A program made the position numbers and the translations under genes. Below, piece by piece: positions 1 through 11,959 of a DNA stretch of 64,000 nucleotides (position 1 is its first letter; every line of letters begins with the position of its first letter). Origin of the DNA: Alitta virens (Eukaryota > Annelida > Polychaeta > Phyllodocida > Nereididae); the NCBI GenBank assembly GCA_932294295.1, contig OW028584.1, positions 27,000,970 through 27,064,969 of the forward strand, written 5' to 3'. A model generated the notes under the pieces. The model worked only from the letters and a program-made list of their open reading frames with translations. It ran no database searches and was not told the origin of the DNA.

Positions 1-349
1 TTTCTCTTTTTGCTTTCTTTCTTCCTTCCTTTCAGAAATAGTAGTGATCTGCACTTGCCAAGAGTGAGACATCAGTTTTTACAGCATTCAGCATGTAATT
101 CCTGTGGCTTACAATAACGCACGCTCAAAGATAAAAGAAAAAAATGCACACAAAGATGTGTGTCAAAATTATAACATTCCAAATTGAAATAAGGATACGA
201 TATCTTTTAGTCATCATTTAAGGCTTTTTTTTTAACTTTAAGTTGCAATATTGATGTAAAATGGCCTTCGCCAGCAACTTCTAGTTAGTCTTAGAGGGAC
301 CCTTCTGAAGAATTATATCTTCAAAATAAATAATTCTTCTTTCTGAGTT
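1..349. other. AT-rich intergenic DNA, nothing recognised
   Basis: Pyrimidine-rich at the very start (TTTC and TTCC runs), then AT-rich unique-looking sequence. I see no open coding exon, RNA gene or transposon hallmark. Confidence 0.5.
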
Positions 350-467
350 GTTCTTCTTTCTTTTTCTTTTCTCATTCTTTCTTGCTTTCTATCTTTCTTT
401 CTATTTTTTTCTTTCTTCCCTTTCTCTCTTTTGTTTCTCCTTCTTCGTTTCTCCTTTTTGCTTTCCT

Positions 468-498
<31 letters not shown>

Positions 499-605
499 AT
501 CTTTGCTTTCATTCTCTTTTTATTTATTTTCCTTCCTCTGGCTCTTCTTTTTTCTTCCTTATTTCTTTCTCTTTTTCTTTCTTTCCGTCTTTCTTTCTTA
601 AAATC
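350..605. repeat. TTTC-type polypyrimidine tract
   Basis: About 255 bases almost wholly C and T on the plus strand, built from TTTC and TTCC units with short interruptions, including a clean (TTTC)n run near 470-498. Long open frames here on both strands are low-complexity artefacts (poly Phe/Ser/Leu or Lys/Arg/Glu). Mirror-symmetric purine/pyrimidine tracts of this kind can adopt triplex DNA, which is general knowledge and not shown here. Confidence 0.9.
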
Positions 606-2394
606 AAAAAAAAAAACAGAAAATACTGAAAAGATACAAAACATCTGCTAATTTATAAATAATTTGAAAAAAAAAAAGCTACTCAAATAACGGTTTTATT
701 TAAAAATCAACATTTTTTTAGTTACAATATTTTCTGGTTTACCATTTTCAGTTAGAACTATGCAAAGTAGCATGTACCTAAATTTCACTTAACTGGTTAA
801 TGACTACCTCAGCGACTACAAAGTGACTACAGAGGGGGTCAGTGACTACAAATAGAGCCATCAAATTTTATCATCCAAGTGTTGAAGCCTGTTGTCAACA
901 AAATCTCACTTTTCTAGCCTCAAGCAAAAGGGTACAGGGTCATAAAACCCCTCTCCTAAGGGGGTTTTTCACTGATATTGTTTTGCCCTTTTTAAGCCAT
1001 TGTGGGGGTATATAGCAGGGTGAAATTATACCCCCATTTAGGGGCTATGATCACAAAGTCCAGAGTTGGGCCAATTGTCTACGGTTTGTAAAATAAAGGT
1101 GATAACTCTATCATGCCATATCATTGAAACTGGGCAATTTCTGAAATTCTTTCATAAGTAAACTTTAAAAGAAAATAACTCTCCGTCATAAAACTCAGCC
1201 CTACTCGATTCAAGGTGAGAAAACTTTGAGAATTTGAGGACAAAACCAGGATTTTAGTAATTTTGAAGATATAATCTACTGCCCTGACATTGTTGATGCA
1301 TTTATGACAGTTTTCATGTACACACTTTTGACAATAGCTGTAATAAAGTGTTCCTAAGTCACCCAGTGTAAAATCATAAAGCTCCTAAAAGTTTTCTGGC
1401 TACACTGTCAACGAAAACGGTCGCAGGTGTCCAAACAAATAATTTCAATGATTTGCTCTCAAAATTGCTTTCATAAATTTTATGATCGTTGCCAGAGTGT
1501 AAATATGAGCCAAAGATATGTTGATATGATCACGGGTACATTTAGAGGTAGACATTTATTTCAATCATTTTCTTTTTATAGAAAATTTCAATTATTCAAT
1601 ATATAGTCTAAAAGTCACTTATTTACAATTTTTTTGTATATTTCAATATAAAGATGCTATTGATTAGCTAGAAAAAAAATGTTGTAAAAGCTAAGTAGTC
1701 TTATACCGAATCTTATTAAAAATTACTAAAATTTTAGCTTTTTCTAAACGTTTCCATGGAAATCAGTTATTATACATTGCATACATACTTTTATTAAAAC
1801 ATGCATCAGTTTAGACCTGATACATATCACATTAAAAAATATGCATTGATAATAAATATAATTAAGAAAACAAAATACCCACATTTGAAACAAAATTATG
1901 TTTTTAATCTTTAACTTCCCAAGCATTATTTAATATCACAAAAATTTCAGTGAGTTTTTTGTATGTAAAATGTTGACTTCTGGTAGCGGGATGAGCGGAA
2001 CGGAACTTCAGTGTCATTTTCAAAATAATTGACTTAAAAATATCTTTGTGATATTTCTATTAACCCCTCCCCTGACATTTAAGGACAATTAGCAATCACT
2101 AATTTCAAGTAAAAAGACTAGATTAAAGGAAGTGAAACATGTCTGTTTTCTTACTAAATAAAAGAATTTTATTGCCCTCAACAATTGGAGGTGTGGCCAT
2201 GGCTCCTAATGTAAACATTACCCAGAGTTCAGAGCAAAAAGGAAACAATAAAAGAACAATGGTAATTGTTAGTGGAGCCCCCTAGCGGGTAGATAGACCA
2301 CACAAGAATGTGATCATGTAAATAGAGGGCAGGAGAGAAAGGGCGTAAAAAGAGAGCATTTCAAATGAGGAACGTTCAAGAGTAACTTCCATCA
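606..2394. other. AT-rich intergenic DNA, nothing recognised
   Basis: No frame has an exon-like run with splice signals. Around 940-1060 there are G-rich and C-rich stretches that could pair into a weak hairpin. Nothing else stands out. Confidence 0.5.
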
Positions 2395-2463
2395 ATCCTT
2401 CCTTCCTTCCTTCTTTCATTCCTTCCTCCCTTCATTCCTTCCTTCCTTCTTTCATTCCTTCCT
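2395..2463. repeat. TTCC/TTTC microsatellite
   Basis: Tandem TTCC units with some TTTC and ATTCC variants over about 70 bases. Confidence 0.85.
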
Positions 2464-2799
2464 TAACTTTCTAAACTAGCCTACTTAACTGTTCAAATTT
2501 TACTTTCATTGCTTATTGACTTAACGTATTTAATTTATTTATTTTTCTGCTGTTTAATCAAAAATATATTCATTTATCTATTGTAGGTAGGTCCTATTCA
2601 AGTTACTGTATAATTTCTGTTTATTTATATTTATCTACACATCTATTCACAGTTTTTCTTTACCAGTTAAACCAATTCCGTTGTAAATTAAACCTATTAA
2701 GCTAAATTACCACTGAATTCTAGTGGTGTAAGTGGACAACACACTCCTGAAAATAATAGCTAATGTAACGCTATTTTCCTTAATTGCCACTTGTTGAAC

Positions 2800-2980
2800 G
2801 AGAGTTTTGGCGAGATTTGCCATTGTGACGTCATCACTTATCTTTGATCTCGCAGCTAATTAATGCCATTGTGTGTTTGTTAACAAACAATTGACAAACT
2901 TGTTTGTTGGATAATTTTCTTCCCTCAAATTGCACACCCCCGCCATGTCCGTCCTCCGGGGAGTAAAATTCGAATTGAAG
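2800..2980 (+). promoter_or_regulatory. Promoter-like segment with palindromic CRE and a possible short first exon
   Basis: A full CRE palindrome (TGACGTCA) lies near 2826-2833, next to a TATC/GATA-type motif. A GC-richer stretch follows with an ATG at 2944 in a reasonable context (gccATGt). Twelve codons run from it to a possible GT donor at 2981. The donor (AAG|GTACTG) is mediocre and no partner exon was found, so a coding exon here is speculative. It could equally be a chance CpG-containing patch. Confidence 0.25.
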
Positions 2981-3267
2981 GTACTGATAGCGACACCTAG
3001 GTTGGCCTCTTTTTGGTCTTGTTATGTAACAATCTCATTACATGACAATTAAGACCTTAAATTTATATTTTAAGTGCTACCAGTGTTAATTTACTGTTGA
3101 AATGTAGTTCTTATTTATTTATTTTGGAAAGGGATGTATTTAATAAAACGGAAATGTTTAGGCAAACAGACTACATTTAATATCAATTTTAAAATAAAAC
3201 TTTTTCTTTTCATAATTAATTTATGTAATCATTTCATATATTTAATTTTTAATACCCATTGCTACTG
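2981..3267. other. AT-rich intergenic DNA, nothing recognised
   Basis: Long A/T runs with no coding or repeat signal I can name. Confidence 0.45.
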
Positions 3268-3420
3268 GTCTGAATCTCAGTCAACTCATATGGTCAGATG
3301 CTGACAGAGGCAGACGTAGTGAGGAGATGATAAGGCTGCTTGGAGTCCACTCTATGATATTTAGCTGTAAAGTACTACTCGAACCTGGGACTCCCATGCA
3401 TTTTAGTTGACCAGTGTCCA
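3268..3420 (-). repeat. SINE-B copy, minus strand
   Basis: Contains the family core in reverse complement: the 'gaggcagacgta...gagatgataaggct...gagtccac' string seen many times in this window (for example plus strand at 12,060 and 16,780). The tRNA-like head is not clearly preserved. Identification rests on internal repetition within the window. Confidence 0.6.
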
Positions 3421-3839
3421 CCCACTACTAGAATTTGATAAAATAAAGACCCAACTTCTATAATCAGAAAGCCTGTTCTTTTTTCTTTTTTTTTATATAT
3501 ATTTTATTAGGCTTTATTTACTTATTTCATATTTATACTTATTATGGTCAATTGTGTTATATGAATGAAAATAATAATGATTCTGTGTTTTAAATAAGTG
3601 TATCATTCTCATTACCTGTACAGTAAACAAGAATACCATCTGCATACCTTTTGCAACATCCTTGATTAAAACATGAACGCTCAGTCAAATAGTAGAAATA
3701 GATTTATTCAAGAATTTACATTTTTTTTTCATTCTACCTTTGACTATTATTTGGCAATTGACAGTCACATGAAGACATCAAGACATATCAGAATTTCATT
3801 TGGAACTTCAAAGCTTTGTTTACTAAATTCGTGTGCCAG

Positions 3840-3990
3840 GGGGCGTGCTAGTAAAACCTTCCAAAACGCCTCCGTTGTGTGTTACGTCATCAAGAAACGC
3901 CTACGTCACTAATACTTGTGTACGATGACGTAATAATCGAATGACCAAAGTTCTAAATAGCCCCGCGCGTGTGGCTAAAGAATGAAAAAA
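3840..3990. promoter_or_regulatory. Cluster of CRE/ATF-like sites
   Basis: Three ACGTCA/TGACGT-type motifs fall within about 60 bases (near 3885, 3903 and 3925), followed by a short GC-rich patch (ccccgcgcgtgtgg). This density in AT-rich DNA resembles a promoter or enhancer. No adjacent exon is identified. A weak ORF runs through it, but its composition is not protein-like. Confidence 0.3.
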
Positions 3991-4035
3991 TTCTTTCTGT
4001 AAGGAAAAACAGAAAAGTAAAAAAGCCCAGAAAAG

Positions 4036-4093
4036 TCTCAAGCAGATAGACAGATAGACAGACAGACAGACAAACAGACGGACAGACAGACAT

Positions 4094-4126
<33 letters not shown>

Positions 4127-4300
4127 CAGATAGACAGATAGAAAGACAGATAGATAGAAAGATAGAAAGATAGATGATAGATAGATAGACAGATAGATAG
4201 ACAGATAGAAAGACAGACAGATAGATAGATAGACATATAGATAGATAGATCGATAGATAGACAGATAGACTTAGATAGATCGACAGATAGACAGATAGAT
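4036..4300. repeat. GATA/GACA tetranucleotide microsatellite
   Basis: About 265 bases of interspersed GATA and GACA units on the plus strand. Long minus-strand open frames rich in Ser-Ile-Tyr-Leu are repeat artefacts. Confidence 0.95.
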
Positions 4301-5261
4301 ACACCCTATTTTTACTACCATCCCCAATGTTACATATTGAACATGAATTTTCATAATTGGCATTCTGATTTTATGAAGGTAGAAACACTTGACTGCCATA
4401 ATCCAGAATTTATGAAGTCTGTTATGACATTATTTTATAACCTTATTAATAACTGGAAAAAAGTGATTTGAACTGACTGTGATTGGTGGAATATTGACAA
4501 TGCTTTTTTGACCCAAACTGTTGGCGTATTTGTCATGACTGGAGAGCCAGCTTGTGGCCATTTTGGGTAATAAAACTGACTCATTATAGTTTTATCAAAG
4601 GCCGACAGAGGTCGTTGAAACGCAATTGTGCAAAGAGAAGAGTGTCGTCTGCTTTTCGCTTCCCGCCTTGATGTTTTCATCATTGTTCAGAACCAACAAT
4701 CATGCAAAGCATGTCGGGTAATTGTAGCTCTTTATAGAGTCATCACAGCCTCTTTTTGGTCCCATTCAAGAGTAAAATGGACGGAGCATTCTGGGAAAAG
4801 AAAAACTGATCACTCAGCCAGAGACACCTAGTGGCAAGAATGAGCACTAAATAAACATCACTTTGAACTGAGTGTCACGTCATAAAAGATAATAAATTTG
4901 CATGAAAATGGGGTCACAATTGAACAATTACTGAGTGCTGAGTCAACAAAGTGTAAAATTGTATGAGTAAATTTGTTGCCATCGTGTTCAAACCCAAATT
5001 AGTTATTTAATAACAAACACCTCAATATATATATTAAGAATTTAATTGTGAATTAATTATTATAGTTTTATGATATATAAAAATACAACCTTAATATATT
5101 CACATAACTAAAATTTAGCACAAGAGAGGCATGTTATCAATTTTATCGATTTTAACTCTCGTTTTTGCCATATATAATAATATTTGTATATATTTATCGT
5201 ATATTGTAATAATATCTATCTATCTTACTATCTACACCAAAAATGGACAAATATGAAACAG
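4301..5261. other. Intergenic DNA, nothing recognised
   Basis: The 4435-4830 part is less AT-rich and has overlapping short open frames on both strands, but no frame shows a recognisable domain or a convincing splice pair. The 4980-5230 part is very AT-rich. Confidence 0.45.
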
Positions 5262-5400
5262 CATTACCTACATGAGATGAGGCTTTGAGTCCACAACATG
5301 TTACACATTTTGTACATATTTATCCAATGGATGGGATCTTTTACGTAGCTCATGAGCAGTGCCCAGGCCAGTATTCGAACCCAGGATCTTCAAAGGAGCT
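5262..5400 (-). repeat. SINE-B copy, minus strand, with tRNA-like head
   Basis: In reverse complement it shows a B-box-like 'gggttcgaatac', then the 'gggcactgctcatgagct' and 'gtaaaagatcccatcc' segments, then the 'gactcaaagcctcatctca' core. The same order is seen in the copies at 21,462 and 46,160. Confidence 0.65.
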
Positions 5401-5755
5401 AGCCTAGCCTATCATATCATAGACAGACAGATATACATCCTATCCTATCCTATCCTAGACAGACAGACAGACAGATAGACATCCTATCCTATCCTATCCT
5501 AGACAGACAGACAGACAGACAGATAGACATAGAATCATATCCTGTCCTAGACAGACAAACAGACAGACAGATAGACATCATATCCTATCCTATCCTATCC
5601 TAGACAGACAGACAGATAGACATCCTATCCTATCCTATCCTAGACAGACAAACAGACAGACATATAGACATCCTATCCTATCCTTTCCTATCCTATCCTA
5701 GACAGACAAACAGATAGACAGATAGACATCCTATCCTATCCTATCCTATCCTATC
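5401..5755. repeat. Compound CCTAT / GACA satellite-like array
   Basis: A higher-order tandem array in which blocks of CCTAT alternate with blocks of AGAC/AGAT plus 'agacat', repeated about six to seven times with a period of roughly 50-60 bases. Block lengths vary between copies. The array begins directly against the tRNA-like head of the SINE-B copy. Confidence 0.85.
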
Positions 5756-6228
5756 CCTGCAATTATAAATTTAATGAGACGAGTAATTAAAAAAAAGTAT
5801 ATTAAACAATTTATATAATTGCAAACAGCAGACCATTATTATTGTAGTCCCGGCCACTATACGAGACTATAAGCTATGACAGCTCTAGAAGTTGCAGATT
5901 CAACCGCTAGGGGGAGAAGGGCAATGATATTCACAAAACGTTCGATAATAGGGGTGCAATCGGGATGGGTTATCTGCCATGCCCCAATCAGCAATTCAGG
6001 GGGTGAAGGGGACATGGGGTAGATGATAAGCCCTCATAAGGGCATCGCATTAGTTGCCCTAACATCTCCCAGGGGGAAGCACTTGCCAGTCAACTAATAA
6101 ATTCACCTCGTTTTCAAACGGAGCTAGGCTTAGCTAACACAGAACCAGAAATTAGGATTGTATTGAAACCAAAGGTTTTTTAAGATTTGTTGGAAGGAAT
6201 GTACAAGAAATCACACAGGAAAAGAATG
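5756..6228. other. Intergenic DNA, nothing recognised
   Basis: A mildly G-rich stretch at 5900-6070 carries no open frame or repeat that I recognise. Confidence 0.4.
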
Positions 6229-6311
6229 AAATAGATAGATAGACAAATAGATAGATAGTAGATATATGGATGGATAGATCGATAGTAGATAGTACATACA
6301 TAGACAGACAG

Positions 6312-6346
<35 letters not shown>
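6229..6346. repeat. ATAG and ATCA microsatellites
   Basis: GATA-type units run from about 6229 to 6310, followed by (ATCA)n at about 6313-6346. Confidence 0.85.
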
Positions 6347-6347
<1 letters not shown>

Positions 6348-7134
6348 CTTGAATGAATATATTGGTGGGATTCACACAACTTTGAAAAAAATCATAAGTT
6401 TAGGATAAGACACAAGGCTGTTAATCAACCAAATATGGTATGCTGAGAGTGAGTGAACAAGCCTGTCTTCTGATTGGTCTGATTTGGTCACATGATCTGT
6501 CTGATTCTGTCACATGATCTGATGGAATCTGTCCATCTATGACGCATAACAATCCAATCAATTGTTATTAGGATTCGTTCTCGCCAAATCTCGTCCCATC
6601 TCACTCCCCTACGAGATTTGAGTCACATGACCTGTTTATCGCACCAAACAATCGGCTCTTAATATACCTTTATTGCTGGAGAGTTCTTCCTGCGATTGTT
6701 TGTCACTATCAATCGGAACAATGCATCTGCGCTCTCCTGCCCAGGAGATAATTTTACTGAGTAGCATTCTAATAACTCACAGTTCCCGGATGTAAGGAAT
6801 AATCCATATCTATGACTCATAATGATAGAATAATATAGTAAAAGATCATATTCAGGGATGTGAAAATATTCCAGTATGATTCATGAAGTACAAAAGATTA
6901 TTCGTGCTATTATTAATTTGATATGAGAAATGCATAAATTTGTACGATATAGGCCTATTTGTTTATTATTCAACCCTACCTGGCATTAGATTTATAATAA
7001 AATTATATACGTTAAACAATATTCACATGTAATATTTAATCTAGAAACTTAGAAAAAAATTATGATCTAACTGGGAATGCATTGCAGAATCTGTTTTTAA
7101 AAGGAATTAATAACAGGCTTAACAAATAATATGG
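6347..7134. other. Intergenic DNA, nothing firm
   Basis: The 6460-6780 part has repeated 'cacatgatctg' strings and mixed composition that could be regulatory. No exon or named element is supported. Confidence 0.35.
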
Positions 7135-7200
7135 ACAGGCCTTAGCATCTCATCATTACGTCTGCCAATGCAAGTTGGTCAATACCTCAGGTAGAAACTA
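7135..7200 (+). repeat. SINE-B fragment
   Basis: Carries the family string 'cctta..atctcatcattacgtctgcc' followed by a diverged 'agttggtca'. Only the distal core remains. Confidence 0.5.
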
Positions 7201-8330
7201 GAACCATTGAGTCCGGTAGAAAAAGAAATGAAAAACAGAAATTAGGAAATAACATATAATTTTCATTATTTTATAATTTGCGTATTTACACTCACAAAAT
7301 GTATGTAAGTCTAATAATTTTCTATGTTGGTATTTTTCTATACTTGATAAATACCAAGCTGGCCAGTTAATTCATTGTAATCTGTAATAACAATGCAGAC
7401 CACCTTGCTGAAGCAATTCTTAAGACTAGTGTCGACATCTAGCGTTGATTTTATACAAATTTAGTATGTCTGGTGTCGCCACCTGGCGTTTACAGCAGAC
7501 TGCAGTCATGGTTGACTTGTCACAATATTTGGTCAAACTGGTTGCAGTCTTTATATTTTTTCGTGGGAGTACATAGTCCCCATTCAGATGATAAAAACAA
7601 CACGAGATGAATTTATATGACAAAAATGAACTCCTTGCAGGTAATTAGTTACAACTTATTAAACACCGTATGCCTAATCATTATGCAATTGTGTAATTCT
7701 TCAATTTTCTAACTTAGTAAGAGTTAACAAGCAAATGATGTTTGCAATGATTCCCTAGCTCTATCCCACAAAATTGGAAAAAAAAAATCAGATTGCTTAT
7801 GTATACTTTGAAACAAAGCCATTATGCATGTGGTGTAAGCCAACCTTAAAATAATTTTACTTCATTGAACTTTTCATCTCAGGTATATGCCATGATATCA
7901 ATCCTAATATGTACACAAGTCTATTGTCAAGTCTGCAAATTATTCATTGATCTTTATTATTTCTTCTGATATATATTAATCAACTTTCATTACCAGTCTG
8001 CCAGCTGTTATATAAGTTAGAATACAATTCTGTGCTTTTTTCCCCCTTTTTTTTCTTTTGCAGTGAGATAATTCACATCAGGTATAATGTATTGACAAAT
8101 AAAGCTCTGAAGAAAATGTGAGAATCATTGACACAAGAAATCAGCTCTCCATAGAGCAACTTGCAGTCAATACTCAAACAAACAAGTAAATTGTAATCAA
8201 GAAAACATTCAAGCATACCAGTAAATGAATGATCTTCGCATTTTCAAGCAGTGGGTTGAAGAACCGCATAGTCTGAAGAGCACCATTCAACCCTTGTGAG
8301 CAGTGAGTACTTGCCTTTGAGGGGTGTACT
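7201..8330. other. AT-rich intergenic DNA, nothing recognised
   Basis: Short open frames only. A pyrimidine tract followed by 'ttttgcag' near 8040-8063 looks like a splice acceptor, but the exon that should follow has stops in all frames within a short distance. Confidence 0.4.
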
Positions 8331-8336
8331 ATCTTA

Positions 8337-8805
8337 TTGAATAAAATTCAAGATACGATGATGTCCTCAGTCTTTTCAACAATTTCTTCGGCATGCGGTG
8401 GAATAATGAAGCCTCCCAATGATTATGTTGGTAATTTTGAGTCTAGTCGTTGTTCCTTATTCATTTTATGTCACTTCGCAGAAGCGTCGGGGTTTGATAA
8501 CAAGATTACTGTGAACAGCAGTGGATTCCGAACTCATGCCATGACGACGTACAAGATTCTGTCTGCATTTCATGAAGAGATACATCCCCAGAACAAAGTG
8601 AAACAAATTAGAGTACTTGGCTTCCACCATCTCAGAATCGCTTTCAGTTTATTGCAAACTTATCGCAGTCGACGGAACGTCTTACTGCCTTGCTAACCCA
8701 GCTTCGGAGGAAATGCTATGGAACTATAATAGAAAGTATTCAGCAGACAGAGAAGTTATCATTACATCTACAAAATTACAGCAGACGTTATTGGTGTTTC
8801 GTTAA
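8337..8805 (+). pseudogene. Unidentified degenerate coding-like segment, first part
   Basis: Two overlapping plus-strand frames (8337-8696 and 8617-8805) switch near 8620-8690, as expected of an old coding sequence with an indel. Composition is less AT-rich than the surroundings. I recognise no domain. A retroelement pol remnant is possible but I cannot support it with a motif. An inverted-repeat element sits just downstream (8853-8996), and a further open frame follows at 9077-9307. Confidence 0.25.
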
Positions 8806-8852
8806 GCTTTTCTAACAACTGTGATGATGATGGCCCTGTCATTCACGTAGAA

Positions 8853-8996
8853 TACATGGCCAATTGTGCCACGTGCATTTTCCATGCGTTTGGATAAACG
8901 CATGATTTTTGCCTTATTATAATTAGCTCAAAACCATGCGTTTTCCATGCGTTTATCTTTCTCATGGAAATCGTATGTGGCACCTTTGGCCATGTA
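8853..8996. mobile_element. MITE-like inverted repeat, copy 1, TA-flanked
   Basis: The ends are inverted repeats of about 33 bases (beginning TACATGGCCAA and ending TTGGCCATGTA, with mismatches). Near-palindromic internal arms contain 'catgcgttttccatgcgttta'-like strings. A related copy lies at 18,558-18,713. Both are bounded by TA, consistent with a TA target duplication as in Tc1/mariner-type elements (family knowledge). There is no coding capacity. Confidence 0.75.
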
Positions 8997-9076
8997 TCCA
9001 GTGCAATCCCAGCAATCAAAATCACTCCATGACATACATTTATGTGTATTAGGATACCCAAGAATGCAATTTACTA

Positions 9077-9307
9077 TTGATTCTTTCAGACAACACCACA
9101 AAACAGTTGATGAAATCTTTGAAGACTTCAGTGGAATTACGTCACCATATTTGGGCACCTGGAGACCGAGCTTTACATGAATATGGCTACACTTTGGTCA
9201 TGAATGACTTTTTTTATCGTTATCGCCAAACGAGCAAGTTTATTATCTTTGTTGATGCTTTCTACTTTCGTTTTCTTCAGAATTCTGAAAGTTTAGTGAA
9301 TTTTTGA
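9077..9307 (+). pseudogene. Unidentified coding-like segment, second part
   Basis: A 76-codon open frame of mixed composition without a recognised domain. It could be a continuation of the degenerate segment at 8337-8805, interrupted by the MITE-like element at 8853-8996, or a chance ORF. Confidence 0.15.
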
Positions 9308-9310
9308 TTA

Positions 9311-10174
9311 AATCCAAAAATTCATACTCCATTCATTATAAACAGTTATTCAATGGAAGATTTTAACTTAACGAACAAGCACCATTCGTCAAATTTTCAC
9401 CTTCATATCTTCGAGGTGAGAACAAAACAGTTAACCTGCAAGGAAACCAAATCTTAAGGATGTGCAGTTATTTGAATAAACACCAGGTGGCATCTGGGAC
9501 TGGACACCTGGTGGCAACAGGACATAGTTTAAGGACAAGAGCAACTCATTTGTGTCAACTCTTGTCTCCATGCTTGTAGGCCTACTGAACAAAATTAGGA
9601 ATATGTGCACTACTGTGGTATTTTAAATTTACTATTAGCTAAGTCATGTCATTAATATTTTTGAGATATTGATCTACATATTGCAGGTTCTGACAATTGG
9701 ATATCAGTCAAAGAATAAAATGACTCATGTACTACATTCACTATAATGTTGCTGAAAGATGTTATATGCACTAAGGCACCTCCACGTAGAAGGGGATAGG
9801 GAGGGGGATTTAAAGAGTATTTGAACACGTGTACCTACACTGGGCCACACATCATGTGATGGTACAGGGACTTAGATGTGGCTCATAAACAGTGAAAGGA
9901 GTGCATAGACTTTGAACCCATGCACCCACAGTTGCTGTTATGGATGAGAGGATGATGAGTACATCTCAATACCAATTCTACTGTAGGAGGTGATAATAAT
10001 AATAAAATTTTGCATGATATGTACGTGTATGTCATGTTAGGTATCAATCTATATTTTACATGAAAAACATGTTTCTCAGGGTAATTATTCGCTGAGGGTT
10101 AAAGAAAAAACTAAGAAAAAAACCAGTTTTTATCATTTTACATTTGGCGTATTTGGAGTTTAACAAATCCATGA
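9311..10174. other. Intergenic DNA with a possible diverged SINE
   Basis: The 9840-9960 part has a weak resemblance to the minus-strand SINE-B layout ('ggctcataaacagtg', 'tttgaacccatgc', 'gagaggatgatgag'). The rest is unremarkable. A small inverted pair 'caccaggtggc' / 'acacctggtggc' lies at 9481-9517. Confidence 0.35.
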
Positions 10175-10278
10175 ATAAGTAAGTAAGTAAGTAGTTAGTA
10201 AGTAAGTAAGTAGGTAAGTAGATAAGTAGATAAGTAGGTAAGTAAGTAAGTATAAGTACGTAAGTAAGTAAGTATATA
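10175..10278. repeat. AAGT (GTAA) microsatellite
   Basis: Tandem AAGT units with GATA-like variants. The minus-strand open frame here is a repeat artefact. Confidence 0.9.
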
Positions 10279-10467
10279 TCTATATACATAGACATATTTG
10301 TGTAATTTTAGAGAAACCATTCTCTTTGGCATAATGTAGGAAAAAAGAGTAAACAAGTTATGCTATTAAAAGCCATTTAAAGGTAACTTATATTATTATC
10401 CCCTCCCAGAATAGTTTCTTAAAGAAGTAAACATGTTTATGCAGTGAACCTAATTATGTAACGGTCA

Positions 10468-10718
10468 ATGTTGAGTGCTTCTGTCACTGGCTATATAAAT
10501 TTAGCAAAAACATTCTGCGGTTTATTGGCGCGCGCGAGTCGTGACCGCTCGTTTATGGCGATCGTGATTTCCGTGAGCGCTCGGCCTTGCTCGGCAATGT
10601 TCGGAGGTATTCGGCTGTGGCAGCGCGAATCACATATTGTAAACAGCTGGATCTGCAAGTTCGCCTCACTGGATCTTTATACCAGACTCAACTACCAGCA
10701 TGTGTGCTGTCTCTACAG
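10468..10718 (+). promoter_or_regulatory. CpG-rich TATA promoter and candidate first exon
   Basis: A TATATAAAT box at 10492-10500 is followed by a GC- and CpG-rich stretch (for example ggcgcgcgcgagtcgtgacc) in otherwise AT-rich DNA, ending in a strong donor (CTACAG|GTATGTG, GT at 10719). ATGs at about 10555 and 10587 open frames reaching the donor, but the encoded residues resemble no family, so the exon may be non-coding leader. No downstream exon could be paired with it. Confidence 0.35.
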
Positions 10719-11008
10719 GTATGTGTTTTTCGTGTGGTTTTTGTTGTTTTGTTTAACCTTAAAAAAAAAAGAATGTAGGAAGTTTTTGTAGGCAACAGGT
10801 CCTATATTAATTTCACAAAAAGTTATATGTTGGTTATAAATTATGTTATGCTATACAGATATTTATAACTTATGAGGTGAATTGTAACGAAGGCTAAAGT
10901 GTTTGTCAAAAAGCAAGATTGTAAGGATCTAGGTATTAATTAAAGTATTTTTCAATAATTATACCCCCCCCCCCCGCCCAGAATAGTTTGTTGGGACGAT
11001 GAAAAGCA

Positions 11009-11161
11009 GATAGATAGATAGACAGCACGACAGATAGACATAGACATATAGAGATATAGACATTTAGAGATATAGATAAATAGAGAGATAGAGAGGTAGA
11101 GAGATAGCTAGCTAGCTAGATAGATAGATAAATAGATAGACAGATAGATAGATAGATAGAC

Positions 11162-11193
<32 letters not shown>

Positions 11194-11302
11194 GGACAGA
11201 CAGACAGATAGATAGACAGATAGACAGACAGATAGATAAATAGATAGATAGATAGATAGACAGATAGATAGACCAATAGATAGTTAGATAGTTAGATAGA
11301 GA
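11009..11302. repeat. GATA/GACA microsatellite
   Basis: About 290 bases of GATA, GACA, GAGATA and AGCT-type units, preceded by a C10 run at about 10965-10975. Confidence 0.95.
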
Positions 11303-11959
11303 GAAAAGTGGATTGTTATATTTACAAATCTATGTACTGTAGGCCTATATGTCCAAAGTCTTGTAGTACATTTGTATGTAACTATATATGCCATATATAG
11401 ATTTATGCTATAGGCATGTAGGCTCATGTATAATGTATGCTCCAATACTTTTAGTGCCTGTATTTCTAGTCTAACCATTAGAATAACCCATGCATAATAC
11501 TAGAAGGGCATTTATCTAATAGTTGGGGTGGAACCTGTTTTTACATAAAAAATAGAAACAGCTTATTCAAACACCTCAATGTACCTGCATTGCATGATAA
11601 GTGGTCCATTTAAGATTGGAGTCTTTTATGCATTAATGGTTTTACATAATAAAGTACTATGGGGATTGACTGCACACGTTTTGCACTAGTTATTGTGGTA
11701 TTATTTTGTACATTTAGTAGATTCATTCGATATATTAATGTTGTTATATGAACAAGTGAAGCAAGACATTCAACTTGTCATAAACGTGCAATTATTGACA
11801 ATATCCAGACAGAAATAGAATAAATAGAGTAGAAACCCACATTAAGGCCACTTCGATATTAAGTCACCTCTATTTTAAGGCCACCTATTCATAAAGACTT
11901 TAAAACTTTTGACCCCGTTTTATTCTAGATATTGTAATGAACAATTATCAGGTTATCGA
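11303..11959. other. Intergenic DNA, nothing recognised
   Basis: No sustained frame or repeat signature. The segment around 11850-11890 ('ttaaggccac' repeated) is mildly repetitive. Confidence 0.45.

Noticed and set aside
348..651. Overlapping long ORFs on both strands
   Set aside because: All are translations of a TTTC/TTCC polypyrimidine tract.
3901..4304. Minus-strand ORFs rich in Ser-Ile-Tyr-Leu, as also at 17,480-17,806
   Set aside because: Translations of GATA/GACA microsatellite. The periodic composition is not a protein.
5401..5755. A CRISPR-like array
   Set aside because: Both alternating parts are simple tandem repeats of variable length, with no unique spacers, in a eukaryotic context.
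10164..10320. Coding gene on the minus strand at 10,056-10,295
   Set aside because: Translation of the AAGT microsatellite plus flank.
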